The notes below the pieces were generated by a model, which worked only from the letters and a program-made list of their open reading frames with translations, did not search any database and had not been told where the DNA came from. DNA of 64,000 nucleotides from Rhodoblastus acidophilus (lineage in GTDB: Bacteria; Pseudomonadota; Alphaproteobacteria; Rhizobiales; Beijerinckiaceae), in assembly GCF_025961575.1 (NCBI RefSeq), contig NZ_JAOQNX010000016.1:1-64000 (forward strand), written 5' to 3'. The position numbers were made by a program, and so were the translations under genes. Positions 33,106 through 42,349 of this stretch are shown piece after piece; position 1 is the first letter of the stretch, and every line of letters begins with the position of its first letter.

Positions 33106-35451
33106 CTATTGCGCGGCGGTCTGCGCGTCGAGGGGATCGAGGAGAGGCGGCGCGCTCATCGCGGGCAGCCTGAGCACCGCGCGAATCCGGCCCAGCATCT
33201 CCACCGTATGCGGCTCCATTTCGTCGATCGGGCCGGCGATAAAGTCCACCACGCCAATGGCGCGCTTGCGCTCGGCGGCGGTCGTCAACAGCAGCGGCAG
33301 CGTCTCCACCGCCCGGTCGGGCGCGAATTCCACGATGATGGTCTGCTCGCGAATCAGCTCCCCGCGCGTCTCCGCGCCGAGCGAGGAGAAGGGTTCGTCC
33401 TGGCTCAACACTTTCGCGGAGCGCTCCAGCCGGTCGCGGCGCACCTGATGGCGCGCCTGGGCGATCAGGATGAGCATGCGGATCACGGCGACGGCGAAGC
33501 CGCCGCGGTCGGCGCCGAGCAGGACGGCCTTCACCTCCGGCAGATTCGCGAGCTCCTTGGCGTCCACGGTGGTGCGCGCCCAGGCGTGGCTGGCGCCGAA
33601 GCGCAACATGGCGGGCGCGCCATAGAGGGAGAAGAAGGTCATCTCATAGGCGGCGTCGCGCAGGTCGCGCCAGAAATCGAGCGTCTGGATGGTTCCGGCC
33701 GCCCAAAGTTTTTCGAGCGCGAGGAAGGGATTGGCGGGATCGGCGGGCGCGCGCGCCTGCTCGGCCTTCTGCGCCTCCGCGCGCGCAAAACCCATGAGCG
33801 GGTTCTCGTGCGAAAACATCCGGCGACTGGCGCGCGCCGGATGGGCCTTGCGGAGAAACTCCGCAGCCTGGCGCGACACGCCGGCCTGGACGAAAGGCCG
33901 CGCGAAAATATCGTAGAACTCGCAGGCGAGATCGGACAGGCGCGACACCGCGCCGAATTGCGCCTCGTCCTCGCGCGCGTCGTCGATTCCGGCGAGTTCG
34001 CTCATCTTGCGTTCGGTGAAGGACACGCGGAAATGCGCGTCCACGCCTTCGCCGATCTGTTCGTCGATGGTCATCTCGTAGAGGCCGGGCGCCAAAGCCT
34101 CGATGGTCTTCAGCGTCGAGGTGACCTCGGTGTGCTCCTTCTTCGCGATCGAGGAGGAGACGAAAATGCCGAGATGGCCGACCTTTTCGTGGATCATATA
34201 GATGATCCGATGGCCGCGCAGGCGGATCTCGTGCTCGTCGGTGAACGTGTCCGGGATCCAGTTCAGCGCCTGCTGCGGCGGGGTGATGTTGTCGCCCTTG
34301 CTGGCGAAGACGATGATCGGCGAGCGGATCGCCTTCAGATCGATCCGGCGCCCGCGTTCGATATGGGCCTCGCCGCGCGACAGCTTGTTGCCGACGAAAA
34401 TGGTGCGCACGATCCAGGCGATCTCGGCTTCGTTCATGTAATGGAAGCCGCCCCACCAGCGCTCGAATTCGAGGAAACTGGCGCGGGTCTTCTCGGGCGC
34501 GGCGAACAGGTCGTAATATTTGCCGAAATAATTGCGGCCGGGGTTGAGCATCTCGAAATTGTTGACGAGATGCGCCCCGTCGAACACGCCGGCGCCGAGG
34601 TCGGAGAACAGCAAAGCCGGAAGGGCGCCGCCGAACAGCCCGCCATTGTAGCGCATCGGGTTTTCGCCCATGCGGCCGGACCAGGCCGCGACCGGCGCGC
34701 CATTGATCACCAGCGGACCGGAAATGTCGGGATTGGCGGCGGCGAGGATCAGCGTGGCCCAACCGCCCTGGCAATTGCCGACGACAATGGGTTTGGGCGC
34801 GTCGGGATGGCGCCGGCGGATTTCGCGCAAGAATTCGGCTTCGGCGCGCATCACATCGGCGAGCGTCTGGCCGGGTTCGGGCTGCGGGCGGAACACGCAG
34901 AAATAGACGGGATGGCCGTCGTGCAAGGCGACGCCGACCTGGCTGTCCGGCTTGAAACCGCCGATGCCCGCGCCATGACCGGCGCGGGGATCGATGATCA
35001 TATAGGGCCGCTTCCAGTCATGGATCTCGACGCCTTGCGGCGGGATGATCTTCAGCAGCACGTAATTGCAGGGCCGCGGCAGGGTCTTGCCGTCCATCGC
35101 CACTTCATGAGCATAGATCAGCACCGGCGGCGTGCCGGCGGCCTCATGGGCGATGTCATTGTCGCCGCGCTGGCGCAGCACGTCGAGCGTCAGCCAATAA
35201 CGCTGGGCGGCGTCGCGAACATAATCATCGGCCGCCTTGTCGAGTTTCGCTTCGCGCGCCAGATCGGCGAAAGCCTGCAGGATCGGGCCCGCCTCCGAAA
35301 AAGCTTTTTGCGCGCGCGCGCCATGCGTGCGGGCGATCTTCTGCGAATGGATGGAGAAGAGTTCAGAGAGATTCTTCGCCTGCCGGGCGGCGACGGCGCC
35401 GTCCTGGGAAAAACGCGGCAAAAACTGTTCGGGATCGTAGCTTGAGGGCAT
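33106..35451 (-). CDS. DUF3141 family protein, PhaC-like hydrolase fold
   Basis: The 781-aa protein begins MPSSYDPEQFLPRFSQDG and shows DPRAGHGAGIGGFKPDSQVG, YFCVFRPQPEPGQT and VVGNCQGGWATLILA, the last resembling a PHA-synthase nucleophile box with Cys. Later segments include PIIVFASKGDNITPP and EKVGHLGIFVSSSIA. Members often sit beside ackA and phosphotransacetylase-like genes, as here, and are annotated as poly(3-hydroxyalkanoate) synthetase-like. AGGAGG precedes the start by 6 nt. The reaction is unknown. Confidence 0.82.
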   Translation of the reverse strand: MPSSYDPEQFLPRFSQDGAVAARQAKNLSELFSIHSQKIARTHGARAQKAFSEAGPILQAFADLAREAKLDKAADDYVRDAAQRYWLTLDVLRQRGDNDIAHEAAGTPPVLIYAHEVAMDGKTLPRPCNYVLLKIIPPQGVEIHDWKRPYMIIDPRAGHGAGIGGFKPDSQVGVALHDGHPVYFCVFRPQPEPGQTLADVMRAEAEFLREIRRRHPDAPKPIVVGNCQGGWATLILAAANPDISGPLVINGAPVAAWSGRMGENPMRYNGGLFGGALPALLFSDLGAGVFDGAHLVNNFEMLNPGRNYFGKYYDLFAAPEKTRASFLEFERWWGGFHYMNEAEIAWIVRTIFVGNKLSRGEAHIERGRRIDLKAIRSPIIVFASKGDNITPPQQALNWIPDTFTDEHEIRLRGHRIIYMIHEKVGHLGIFVSSSIAKKEHTEVTSTLKTIEALAPGLYEMTIDEQIGEGVDAHFRVSFTERKMSELAGIDDAREDEAQFGAVSRLSDLACEFYDIFARPFVQAGVSRQAAEFLRKAHPARASRRMFSHENPLMGFARAEAQKAEQARAPADPANPFLALEKLWAAGTIQTLDFWRDLRDAAYEMTFFSLYGAPAMLRFGASHAWARTTVDAKELANLPEVKAVLLGADRGGFAVAVIRMLILIAQARHQVRRDRLERSAKVLSQDEPFSSLGAETRGELIREQTIIVEFAPDRAVETLPLLLTTAAERKRAIGVVDFIAGPIDEMEPHTVEMLGRIRAVLRLPAMSAPPLLDPLDAQTAAQ

Positions 35452-35571
35452 GTGCGCCTCCTGACATGAAGGGCGGAAGGGCGCGCGACCATGCGCCAGA
35501 TTGATCCGCCGGCTCTCTAACGCAGAGCTTACGCCGGCTTTGTGACAAATGAAGCGCGGAGCGCCACCACT

Positions 35572-36780
35572 TCACTCGAGCGGGGGCACCAGCGGTTTCT
35601 TGAGATCGAGCAATTCCGCGGTATGCGCGGCGATCATCCGCTCTTCGTCGGTCTTGAGGATTAGGACGACGGTCGGCGAGCCCTTTTCGGAAATGATCCG
35701 CTCGTTGCGGGCGTTGGCGTCGAAATCGATCTGGATGCCGAACCATTCCATGTTTTCGAGGATTTTTCGCCGGACATTGACGGCGTTCTCGCCAATACCG
35801 CCGGTCAGCACCAAACAGTCGAGCCCGCCGAGTTCGGCGCTGAGCCCGCCGATGTTGCGGCGCACGCGCGAGACGAAATAATCGAGCGCCTCCCGCGCCG
35901 AGGGCGCGTCCGAGGCTTCGAGTTCGCGCACGTCGTTGGAAATGCCGGACATGCCCTTCAGCCCGGAATTCTTGTAGAGCAGATCGGTGATCTGCGCGGC
36001 GCTCATGTTCTTCTCTTCCATGAGATAGAGCACGACACCGGGATCGAGTTGCCCGCAGCGCGTGCCCATCGGCAGACCGTCTAGCGCGGTAAAACCCATG
36101 GTCGAGCCCACGGATTTGCCGGCGTTGATGGCGCAAAGCGAGGCGCCATTGCCGAGATGCGCCACAATCACTTTTCCGCGCGCGAGCACGGGTTCCTCGT
36201 GGCGCAGGATGCGGTGGATGAATTCGTAGGACAGGCCGTGGAACCCATAGCGGCGCACGCCCTCGTCATAATAGGCGCGCGGCAGCGCATAGGTGTCGGC
36301 GATGAACGTGTGCCGCCGGTGGAAGGCGGTGTCGAAACAGGCGACCTGCGGGGCGCCGGGAAAGGCCGCGCGCGCCGCTTCGACGCCGGCGAGATTGAAG
36401 GGCTGGTGCAGCGGCGCCAAAGGCTCGAATGATTTCAGCTTGGCCAGCACGGCATCGTCGAGCCGCACGGGCTCGGAATAGATCGGACCGCCATGCACGA
36501 CGCGATGGCCGACGCCGACCACATTGGCGCCGTCCCCTTCCGATTCCAGCCAGTCGAGCACGGCGGCGAGCGCCACGCGATGGTCGACGGCGCCCTGGCT
36601 CTGATCGAAATCGTAGCCGGTCTTTTCGCCGCCGGTTTTCTTGACGGCGAAATGCGCCTTGCCGCCGATGCCGTCGATCTGGCCGAGCGCGAGCTGGGTC
36701 AACTGGCCCTGCGCGATCCGGTAGACCGAGAACTTGATCGACGATGAGCCCGCGTTGATGGTGACGATGAGGTCGGTCAT
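35572..36780 (-). CDS. ackA: Acetate kinase (AckA/BukA family)
   Basis: Phosphotransferase of the ASKHA fold that interconverts acyl phosphate and ADP with acyl acid and ATP. The 402-aa protein starts MTDLIVTINAGSSSIKFSVY, the family signature, and continues with VGHRVVHGGPIYSEP, CFDTAFH, RYGFHGLSYEF and HLGNGASLCAI. ATG 36780 fits the usual start, and the next upstream gene stops at 36783. It works with the adjacent phosphotransacetylase-like enzyme to convert acetyl-CoA to acetate and ATP, or in reverse. Confidence 0.96.
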   Translation of the reverse strand: MTDLIVTINAGSSSIKFSVYRIAQGQLTQLALGQIDGIGGKAHFAVKKTGGEKTGYDFDQSQGAVDHRVALAAVLDWLESEGDGANVVGVGHRVVHGGPIYSEPVRLDDAVLAKLKSFEPLAPLHQPFNLAGVEAARAAFPGAPQVACFDTAFHRRHTFIADTYALPRAYYDEGVRRYGFHGLSYEFIHRILRHEEPVLARGKVIVAHLGNGASLCAINAGKSVGSTMGFTALDGLPMGTRCGQLDPGVVLYLMEEKNMSAAQITDLLYKNSGLKGMSGISNDVRELEASDAPSAREALDYFVSRVRRNIGGLSAELGGLDCLVLTGGIGENAVNVRRKILENMEWFGIQIDFDANARNERIISEKGSPTVVLILKTDEERMIAAHTAELLDLKKPLVPPLE

Positions 36781-36782
36781 TG

Positions 36783-38225
36783 TCACTCCGCCGCGAGCTT
36801 TTCGCCATCCGCGCCGGTGAACGGCTTGCCGTTGTCGCGCCAATATTTGTAGAGCTGCGCCAAAGCGCAGGAGACGAGGCGCGCCTTATCGTTGTCGGCC
36901 CGGCTGGTCAGCATCACCGGGGCCGCCGCGCCGACCACCAGGCCCGCGGCCTCGGCGTGGCCGACGAACGTCAGCTCCTTGGCCAGCATATTGCCGGATT
37001 CCAGATTGGGCGCGATCAGCACATTGGCGTGGCCGGCGACCAGCGAGGCGATCCCCTTGGTGCGCGCGGCGTTCATGTCGATGGCGTTGTCCATGGCGAG
37101 CGGTCCGTCGACCACGCCGCCCTTGATCTGGCCGCGATCCGCCATTTTGGCGAGGATGGCCGCGTCCATGGTCGAGACGATGGCGGGATTGATGACCTCG
37201 ACCGCCGAAAGCACGCCGACGCGCGCCTCTTCGCCGCAAGCCAGGGCGAGATCGATGGCGTTCTGGACGATGTCCACCTTGGTCATCAGGTCGGGGGCGA
37301 TATTGATGGCCGCGTCCGAGACGAACAGCAGATTGTCCATGGTCGGCGTGTCAATGACGAAGACATGGCTGATGCGCCGCCCGGTGCGCAAGCCGCCCTC
37401 CTTCTTCACCACGGCGGCGAGCAGGTCGTCGGAATGCAGATCGCCCTTCATCACCGCGCCGGCTTCGCCCGAACGCACCATGGCGACAGCCTTGTCGGCG
37501 GCGAGCCGATGGTTGCCTTCCTCGACCACTTTGAAGGGCGACAAATCCGCGCCCAAAGCCTTCGCGGCGGCGGCGATCTTTTCGCGATCGCCGATGAAAA
37601 TCGGCTCGATCAGGCCTTTTTCGAAGGCGAGCAGCGGACCATTGAGCGAGGCGTGGTTTTCCGGGCAGACCACCACGGTTTTCAGCCGCGGCAATTGGGC
37701 GGCGAGCGCGACGAGATGGGGAAACTGCTCATTCTCTTCGAGAATCAGCGTCGGCAAGTCGCGCGGCTCGATCTCGACGCGCGCGAGCGGCGCGTCGACC
37801 AGGGCCATGCCCTTGCAGACGAGTTCGCCCCGGGCGTCGGTGATGATGGTTTCGAACAGCGCCTCCGGCGCCTCCCGCTTCTCGCGGCAGGTGACGGTCA
37901 CGCGCAGCCGGTCGCCGATATGGACGCGCTTGGCGAATTCGAAGGTCTGCGACCGATAGAGCGTGCCGGGTCCGGGCAGGAAATTGCCGAGCACGGTCGA
38001 AATCAGCGATCCCACCCACATGGAGGGGGCGATCGGCTCGCTTCCCGCCGCCTTGTCCTCCTCGGAGGGCAGCATCAGCGGATTGCGATTGCCGGACATA
38101 TGGGCGAACAGCAGAAGGTCGCGCTGGGCGCAGACGCGCTCGATGGAGGCGGTGTCGCCGACCTTGAGCTGGGCCCAGGTGGTGTTCGAGCGTTTCGCCG
38201 GGGAGGCGCGATTTTGATCGATCAT
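36783..38225 (-). CDS. MaoC domain-phosphate acetyl/butyryltransferase fusion
   Basis: The 480-aa protein fuses an N-terminal MaoC-like dehydratase domain (residues 1-150, with LLLFAHMSGNRNPLM and PSMWVGSLISTVLGNFLPGPGT) to a C-terminal PTA/PTB domain (TVVVCPENHASLNGPLLAFE through VVGAAAPVMLTSRADND). This bifunctional arrangement is annotated as enoyl-CoA hydratase/phosphate acetyltransferase in many Alphaproteobacteria. It supplies acyl phosphate to the adjacent AckA. It ends 2 bp before ackA. It is divergent from the PAS gene. Confidence 0.92.
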   Translation of the reverse strand: MIDQNRASPAKRSNTTWAQLKVGDTASIERVCAQRDLLLFAHMSGNRNPLMLPSEEDKAAGSEPIAPSMWVGSLISTVLGNFLPGPGTLYRSQTFEFAKRVHIGDRLRVTVTCREKREAPEALFETIITDARGELVCKGMALVDAPLARVEIEPRDLPTLILEENEQFPHLVALAAQLPRLKTVVVCPENHASLNGPLLAFEKGLIEPIFIGDREKIAAAAKALGADLSPFKVVEEGNHRLAADKAVAMVRSGEAGAVMKGDLHSDDLLAAVVKKEGGLRTGRRISHVFVIDTPTMDNLLFVSDAAINIAPDLMTKVDIVQNAIDLALACGEEARVGVLSAVEVINPAIVSTMDAAILAKMADRGQIKGGVVDGPLAMDNAIDMNAARTKGIASLVAGHANVLIAPNLESGNMLAKELTFVGHAEAAGLVVGAAAPVMLTSRADNDKARLVSCALAQLYKYWRDNGKPFTGADGEKLAAE

Positions 38226-38357
38226 TGCGAAAACCTATTCCCGATTTCTCACCCCGACCTTAACACGATCTGAGAAACAATGATTTGACAATCGTCGCCG
38301 CCAGCCAGACGCAAGCTGTGCAGCCTAACGCTTGTGCAAGCAAGGCTGGGCCGCCCC

Positions 38358-38882
38358 ATGAAGACTGCGACAATACCGACCGATCGCGAAATCTTTTTCG
38401 ACCGCGACCATTTCATTGTCTCCAAGACCGACCTCAAGGGTCGAATTACCTATGTAAACCGCGCTTTTTGCAAGATCGCAGGCTTCACCGAGCAGGAGCT
38501 GATCGGCGCGCCGCACTCGATCATCCGTCACCCCGACATGCCCAGGGCGGTGTTCAAGTTCCTCTGGGACCGCGTGCTCGAGGGCCATGAAGTCTTCGCC
38601 TATGTCAAGAACATGACGAAAAGTGGGGATTTTTACTGGGTGTTCGCCCATGTCACCCCCTCCTGCGACCCCGCGGGCAATTTTCTCGGCTTCCATTCCA
38701 ACCGACGCGCGGCCGACCGCCGCGTGCTCAGCGAAACCATCATTCCCCTCTACGCCGCATTGCTGAAGACCGAGAGCGAGACGCCCAACGCCAAGCAGGC
38801 GCTCGCAGCCTCCTACCGGCAATTCACCGAGACCGTGCAGAGCAAGGCGCGCAGCTATGATGAACTGGTCTTCTCTCTCTAA
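38358..38882 (+). CDS. Aer-type PAS sensor protein (CetB-like)
   Basis: The 174-aa protein consists of a single PAS domain followed by a helical tail. The sequence [39 protein letters not shown] and [18 protein letters not shown] is close to the FAD-binding PAS domain of the energy-taxis receptor Aer. It lacks membrane and signalling domains. The following chemoreceptor gene overlaps it by 26 bp. Together they look like a split Aer, comparable to CetA/CetB of Campylobacter. A GTG at 38334 would add eight residues. Confidence 0.87.
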   Translation: MKTATIPTDREIFFDRDHFIVSKTDLKGRITYVNRAFCKIAGFTEQELIGAPHSIIRHPDMPRAVFKFLWDRVLEGHEVFAYVKNMTKSGDFYWVFAHVTPSCDPAGNFLGFHSNRRAADRRVLSETIIPLYAALLKTESETPNAKQALAASYRQFTETVQSKARSYDELVFSL

Positions 38883-40446
38883 AACGCGCGCGGCTTTGGT
38901 CCTCGGCGCCGCCGCCGGTTGCGCCGGCGCGGTCGCGGGCCTTTGGGGGGCGCCTGCGCTCGCCAGCGCGCTCGCCGGGCTCGGCTGCGTCGCGGCGCTC
39001 GCGGGCTTCTGGGCCCTGTCGCGCCTGTCGCGCGCGCTCGCCGACGCGCGGCGGCTGTGCGCGGCCGTCGCGAAAGGCGATTTCGAGACGCGTCTGCTCC
39101 TGATCCGCGAGCGCGGCGAAATTGGCGATTTTCTTCATGAAATGAACGATATGGCCGATCTGGTCGACGCCTATGTCCGGGAAGCAACGGCTTCGCTCGA
39201 AGCCATGCGCCGCAATTGCTATTACCGCCGCATTCTGCCGGACGGCCTGAAAGGCGCGATGCTGATTTCGGCGACGACGATCAACGAAGCCGCCGACGCG
39301 GTGGAGGCGCGGGTCTCCACCTTCGACTCCTCCACCGAAGAGTTTTCCGCGCAGATCAACCGGATCGTCGACCAGCTCTCCATCTCCTCCGGCGGCATTG
39401 GCGCGCTCGCCCATGCCTTCGCGCAAGGCAGCGGCGCGACCGGCGCGCGGGCGAAGGATCTGGGCGCGGCGGCGGGCGAAGCCTCCGACAGCGTCGAGGC
39501 GGTGAAAACCGCGGCGGACCGGCTGGCCTCCTCCGCACAGGAGGTGGGCGCCTCGATGCGGCGCACCGTGGACATCGCCCATGACGCGGTGGCGGCGGCG
39601 CAAAACACCGGACAAGCCGTGGAAAGCCTGAACGGCGCAGTCGCGCGCATCGGCGCCATTGTCGGCATCATCAACAAGATCGCGGTCCAGACCAACCTGC
39701 TCGCGCTCAACGCGACGATCGAGGCCTCGCGCGCCGGCGAGGCCGGGCGCGGTTTTGCGGTGGTCGCGGGCGAAGTGAAATCCTTGGCGGAGCAGACCAC
39801 CAAGGCCACCGACGAAATCGCCGGCCTGATCGCCGAAGTCGAGCAAGCGACGCAAGCCGCCGTCGCCTCGACCGGCGAGATCGGAGCCCGCATCGCCGAC
39901 ATCGACGAGGTGACCGGCGCGGCGCTCCCCCAGATCGAGAGCCAGGTCGTCGGCGCCGGTGAAATCGCCGACCATCTGCAAACCACCCTGTTGCGCACCC
40001 GGCAGGTTCTGGAGGCCCTGTCCGGTATTCAGGCCACGGCGACCGAGGGATTGGGGCAGGCGCAAAACGTCACCGGCGCCGCGGGCGCGATCGGGCAGGA
40101 AAGCGGGCGCCTCAACACGACGGTCAAGGAGTTCCTCGTCAGCCTGCGGCGGGGCCCGCTGGATCGGCGCGAGACCGAACGCCACGAACTCGGCGTGGGC
40201 GCCCGGATCGTCACGGCGCGCGGCGAATTCCCAACCACCGTGTTCGACGTCAGCCGCTCCGGCGCCAAGCTCTCGCCCAGCGAGGGACTGCAGGCGGGCG
40301 ACTCGGCCGTGCTGCGCTTCGCCGACGGACACGAGGTCAACATCACCGTCAGATGGGTTCACGACAATCAGGCCGGCGTCGCCCTGTCGCCCGGCGCGAT
40401 CAACGAGGCGGTGCTGGAAAAATTGCGCCGCATGAAGGCGGCGTGA
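38857..40446 (+). CDS. Methyl-accepting chemotaxis protein with C-terminal PilZ domain (CetA-like)
   Basis: The 529-aa protein has two closely spaced helices at residues 11-55 with no periplasmic domain between them. A HAMP-like segment ([13 protein letters not shown]) and a long coiled-coil signalling domain follow, with the conserved hairpin tip [20 protein letters not shown] and [19 protein letters not shown]. The C-terminus is PilZ: RRETER gives the RxxxR motif at Arg438-Arg442 and DVSRSG the D/NxSxxG motif at 464-469, so c-di-GMP binding is expected. It overlaps the PAS gene, and a terminator follows. Confidence 0.93.
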   Translation: MMNWSSLSKTRAALVLGAAAGCAGAVAGLWGAPALASALAGLGCVAALAGFWALSRLSRALADARRLCAAVAKGDFETRLLLIRERGEIGDFLHEMNDMADLVDAYVREATASLEAMRRNCYYRRILPDGLKGAMLISATTINEAADAVEARVSTFDSSTEEFSAQINRIVDQLSISSGGIGALAHAFAQGSGATGARAKDLGAAAGEASDSVEAVKTAADRLASSAQEVGASMRRTVDIAHDAVAAAQNTGQAVESLNGAVARIGAIVGIINKIAVQTNLLALNATIEASRAGEAGRGFAVVAGEVKSLAEQTTKATDEIAGLIAEVEQATQAAVASTGEIGARIADIDEVTGAALPQIESQVVGAGEIADHLQTTLLRTRQVLEALSGIQATATEGLGQAQNVTGAAGAIGQESGRLNTTVKEFLVSLRRGPLDRRETERHELGVGARIVTARGEFPTTVFDVSRSGAKLSPSEGLQAGDSAVLRFADGHEVNITVRWVHDNQAGVALSPGAINEAVLEKLRRMKAA

Positions 40447-40545
40447 TCGAAACCGCAACAGCATCGCCATCCAACTGTCGCAGAACACGCCTAGAGTAAG
40501 AGCATGTTGGTTGGCGTTTCAAAGCAAGGGTCATTTCGAACAGCG

Positions 40546-40573
40546 AACCGCCGGCCCCTGGCCGGCGGTTTTT
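40546..40573 (+). terminator. Rho-independent terminator after the chemoreceptor gene
   Basis: AACCGCCGGC / GCCGGCGGTT forms a perfect 10-bp stem with a 5-nt loop, followed by TTTA. The U run is included in the stem end. It also lies just after the stop of the converging helicase gene. Confidence 0.85.
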
Positions 40574-40577
40574 ATCT

Positions 40578-41672
40578 TCAGATCACCACGGTCAGACTTT
40601 TGGCGGCGCGCGTGACGCCGGTGTAAAGCCAGCGCTCGCGATTCTCCCGAAAAGCGTAGCTTTCGTCGAAGAGCACGACATCATCCCATTGCGAGCCCTG
40701 CGCCTTGTGCACGGTGAGCGCATAGCCATAGTCGAACTCGTCGGATTCGCGGCGCTGGGCGTAAGGCAGACTTTCCTCGGTCCCCTCGAAAAATTCCGGC
40801 AGCACGCCGACCCGGATCGCCTTGGCGCCCGGAGTCTCCTCGGGCGTCAGCAACATGCGCAGCCGCTTGCGGCTGAGGCCCTTGGATTGCTTCACGCGGA
40901 ACACGGCGCCGTTGAGCAGGCCCTTGGTCTTGTCGTTGCGCAGGCAAACCAGCTTTTCGCCGACTTCGGGAAAGGCGCCAGTGTGGCCAAACAATTCGCG
41001 CAGCCGCTTGTTATAGGCGCGCCGGGTCTTGTTGAGGCCCACCAACACCTGATCGGCCTTTTTCACCAGATCGGCGTCGATGTTTTTTCGCGACACCACT
41101 TTGAGGGCGCCGTGGTCGCCGAAATCGAGGCGCTCGCCGGCGCGCACCTGCATGGATAGGCGCACGATGGGGTTGTCCGCCGCCTGCCGGTGAACCTCTG
41201 TCAGCATCATGTCAGGGGTTTGTTCGGTGAAAAACCCGCCGCCCTTGACCGGCGGCAATTGCGCGGGATCGCCGAGCACCAGCACTTTCTTGCGGAATGA
41301 CAGCAGGTCGCGGCCCAATTCCTCGTCCACCATGGAGCATTCGTCGATGACGATCAGATTCGCCCGGGCCGCGGGCGAATCCTCGTTGAGCACAAAACTT
41401 GGCTCCTCCGTGTCGAGGTCCTTGGGACGATAGATCATGGAATGGATGGTGCGCGCCTCACCGCATCCTTTGGAGCGCAGCACCAGCGCCGCCTTGCCGG
41501 TGAAGGCGCCGAACAGCACTTCGCCGTCGACATGTTCGGCGAGATGGCGCGCGAGCGTGGTTTTTCCCGTGCCGGCATAGCCGAACAGACGATAGACCTG
41601 CGGGGCCTTCGGGTCTTCGACCCAGTCCGCCACCGCCTTCAACGCTTTTTCCTGCTGCCCCGACCAGGCCAT
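40578..41672 (-). CDS. RecD-like SF1 DNA helicase
   Basis: The 364-aa protein resembles the short RecD/Dda-type helicases. Walker A is GYAGTGKTT near residue 30, motif II is VIDECSMVD, motif III is LVLGDPAQLPPV, and the C-terminal segments YGYALTVHKAQGSQWDDVVL and LYTGVTRAAKSLTVVI match motifs V and VI. It probably unwinds DNA 5' to 3' in repair or replication restart. ATG 41672 (MAWSGQQEKALKAV) is preferred over the ORF start at 41732. No RecBC gene is near. Confidence 0.9.
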   Translation of the reverse strand: MAWSGQQEKALKAVADWVEDPKAPQVYRLFGYAGTGKTTLARHLAEHVDGEVLFGAFTGKAALVLRSKGCGEARTIHSMIYRPKDLDTEEPSFVLNEDSPAARANLIVIDECSMVDEELGRDLLSFRKKVLVLGDPAQLPPVKGGGFFTEQTPDMMLTEVHRQAADNPIVRLSMQVRAGERLDFGDHGALKVVSRKNIDADLVKKADQVLVGLNKTRRAYNKRLRELFGHTGAFPEVGEKLVCLRNDKTKGLLNGAVFRVKQSKGLSRKRLRMLLTPEETPGAKAIRVGVLPEFFEGTEESLPYAQRRESDEFDYGYALTVHKAQGSQWDDVVLFDESYAFRENRERWLYTGVTRAAKSLTVVI

Positions 41673-41789
41673 TCGATCCCCCGCGCGCGGAACTTTTATA
41701 GAACGTCGGCGCGGTTGCAAAGGCCAGGACATTGAGGAAACCGGAGGCGCGGTTTAGCGTTGTCTGCGCAGTCCAAGCCGGAGGAACCC

Positions 41790-42233
41790 ATGACCGCTTC
41801 AAACATAAAAACGCTGGAATCCGCGACCGCGGTCAACACCGGCGGCCGCAACGGCCATTCCGAAACCGAGGACAAGTCGGTCTCGGTCGATCTCAGCGTG
41901 CGAAAGGGCATGGGTGGGCCGGGCAAAGAAGGCACGACCACGCCCGAACATTTGTTTGCCGCCGGCTATGCCGCCTGTTTCGGCGGCGCGGTGGATTTCG
42001 TCGCCTCGCAACACAAGGTCAAAATTCCCGACGCCAAGGTGACGTGCCAGGTCGATGTCGGCCCGCGCGACGGCGGCGGTTTTGGCATTGCGGTCAAGAT
42101 GAAAGTGGAATCGCAGAGCGTGCCGACCGACCAGTTGCGCCAGATCGTCGACGAAGCGCATGAAAAGGTTTGCCCCTACAGCCACGCGACGCGCGGCAAC
42201 ATTCCGTTCGAACTGGAGGTGGTCGGCGCGTAG
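41790..42233 (+). CDS. ohr: Organic hydroperoxide resistance protein, Ohr type
   Basis: The 147-aa protein of the OsmC/Ohr family reduces organic hydroperoxides with a reactive cysteine pair. Cys63 lies in GYAACFGGAVDF and Cys128 in KVCPYSHATRGNI, the two signature positions. GGAGG at 41780-41784 precedes ATG 41790 by 5 nt, so the longer ORF start at 41760 is not needed. No ohrR regulator gene is adjacent in the window. It diverges from the helicase gene. Confidence 0.95.
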   Translation: MTASNIKTLESATAVNTGGRNGHSETEDKSVSVDLSVRKGMGGPGKEGTTTPEHLFAAGYAACFGGAVDFVASQHKVKIPDAKVTCQVDVGPRDGGGFGIAVKMKVESQSVPTDQLRQIVDEAHEKVCPYSHATRGNIPFELEVVGA

Positions 42234-42241
42234 CCGATGAA

Positions 42242-42312
42242 GGCGCTCCTTCTCCCCTTGCGGGAAAAGGTGGCTCGCGCCCATCAGGGCGCGAGACGGA
42301 TGAGGAGGCGCC
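42242..42312. repeat. Intergenic palindromic repeat (REP-like)
   Basis: GGCGCTCCT and AGGAGGCGCC form the outer arms. CTCGCGCCC (42274-42282) and GGGCGCGAG (42287-42295) form a perfect 9-bp hairpin with an ATCA loop. The CTCCCCTTGCGGGAAAAGGTGG..GATGAGG layout is a very common intergenic repeat of Hyphomicrobiales. It lies between convergent ohr and rlmN and may serve as a bidirectional terminator. Confidence 0.8.
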
Positions 42313-42349
42313 GGTTGCGAGCGACGAACCGCGGCTGGCGCGCTCCCGC

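Noticed and set aside
31852-35445. 1197-aa plus-strand ORF across emrA and DUF3141
   Set aside because: It is antisense to two well-supported genes and has the composition of a shadow frame; the same reasoning applies to the 1121-aa minus ORF at 48487-51852.
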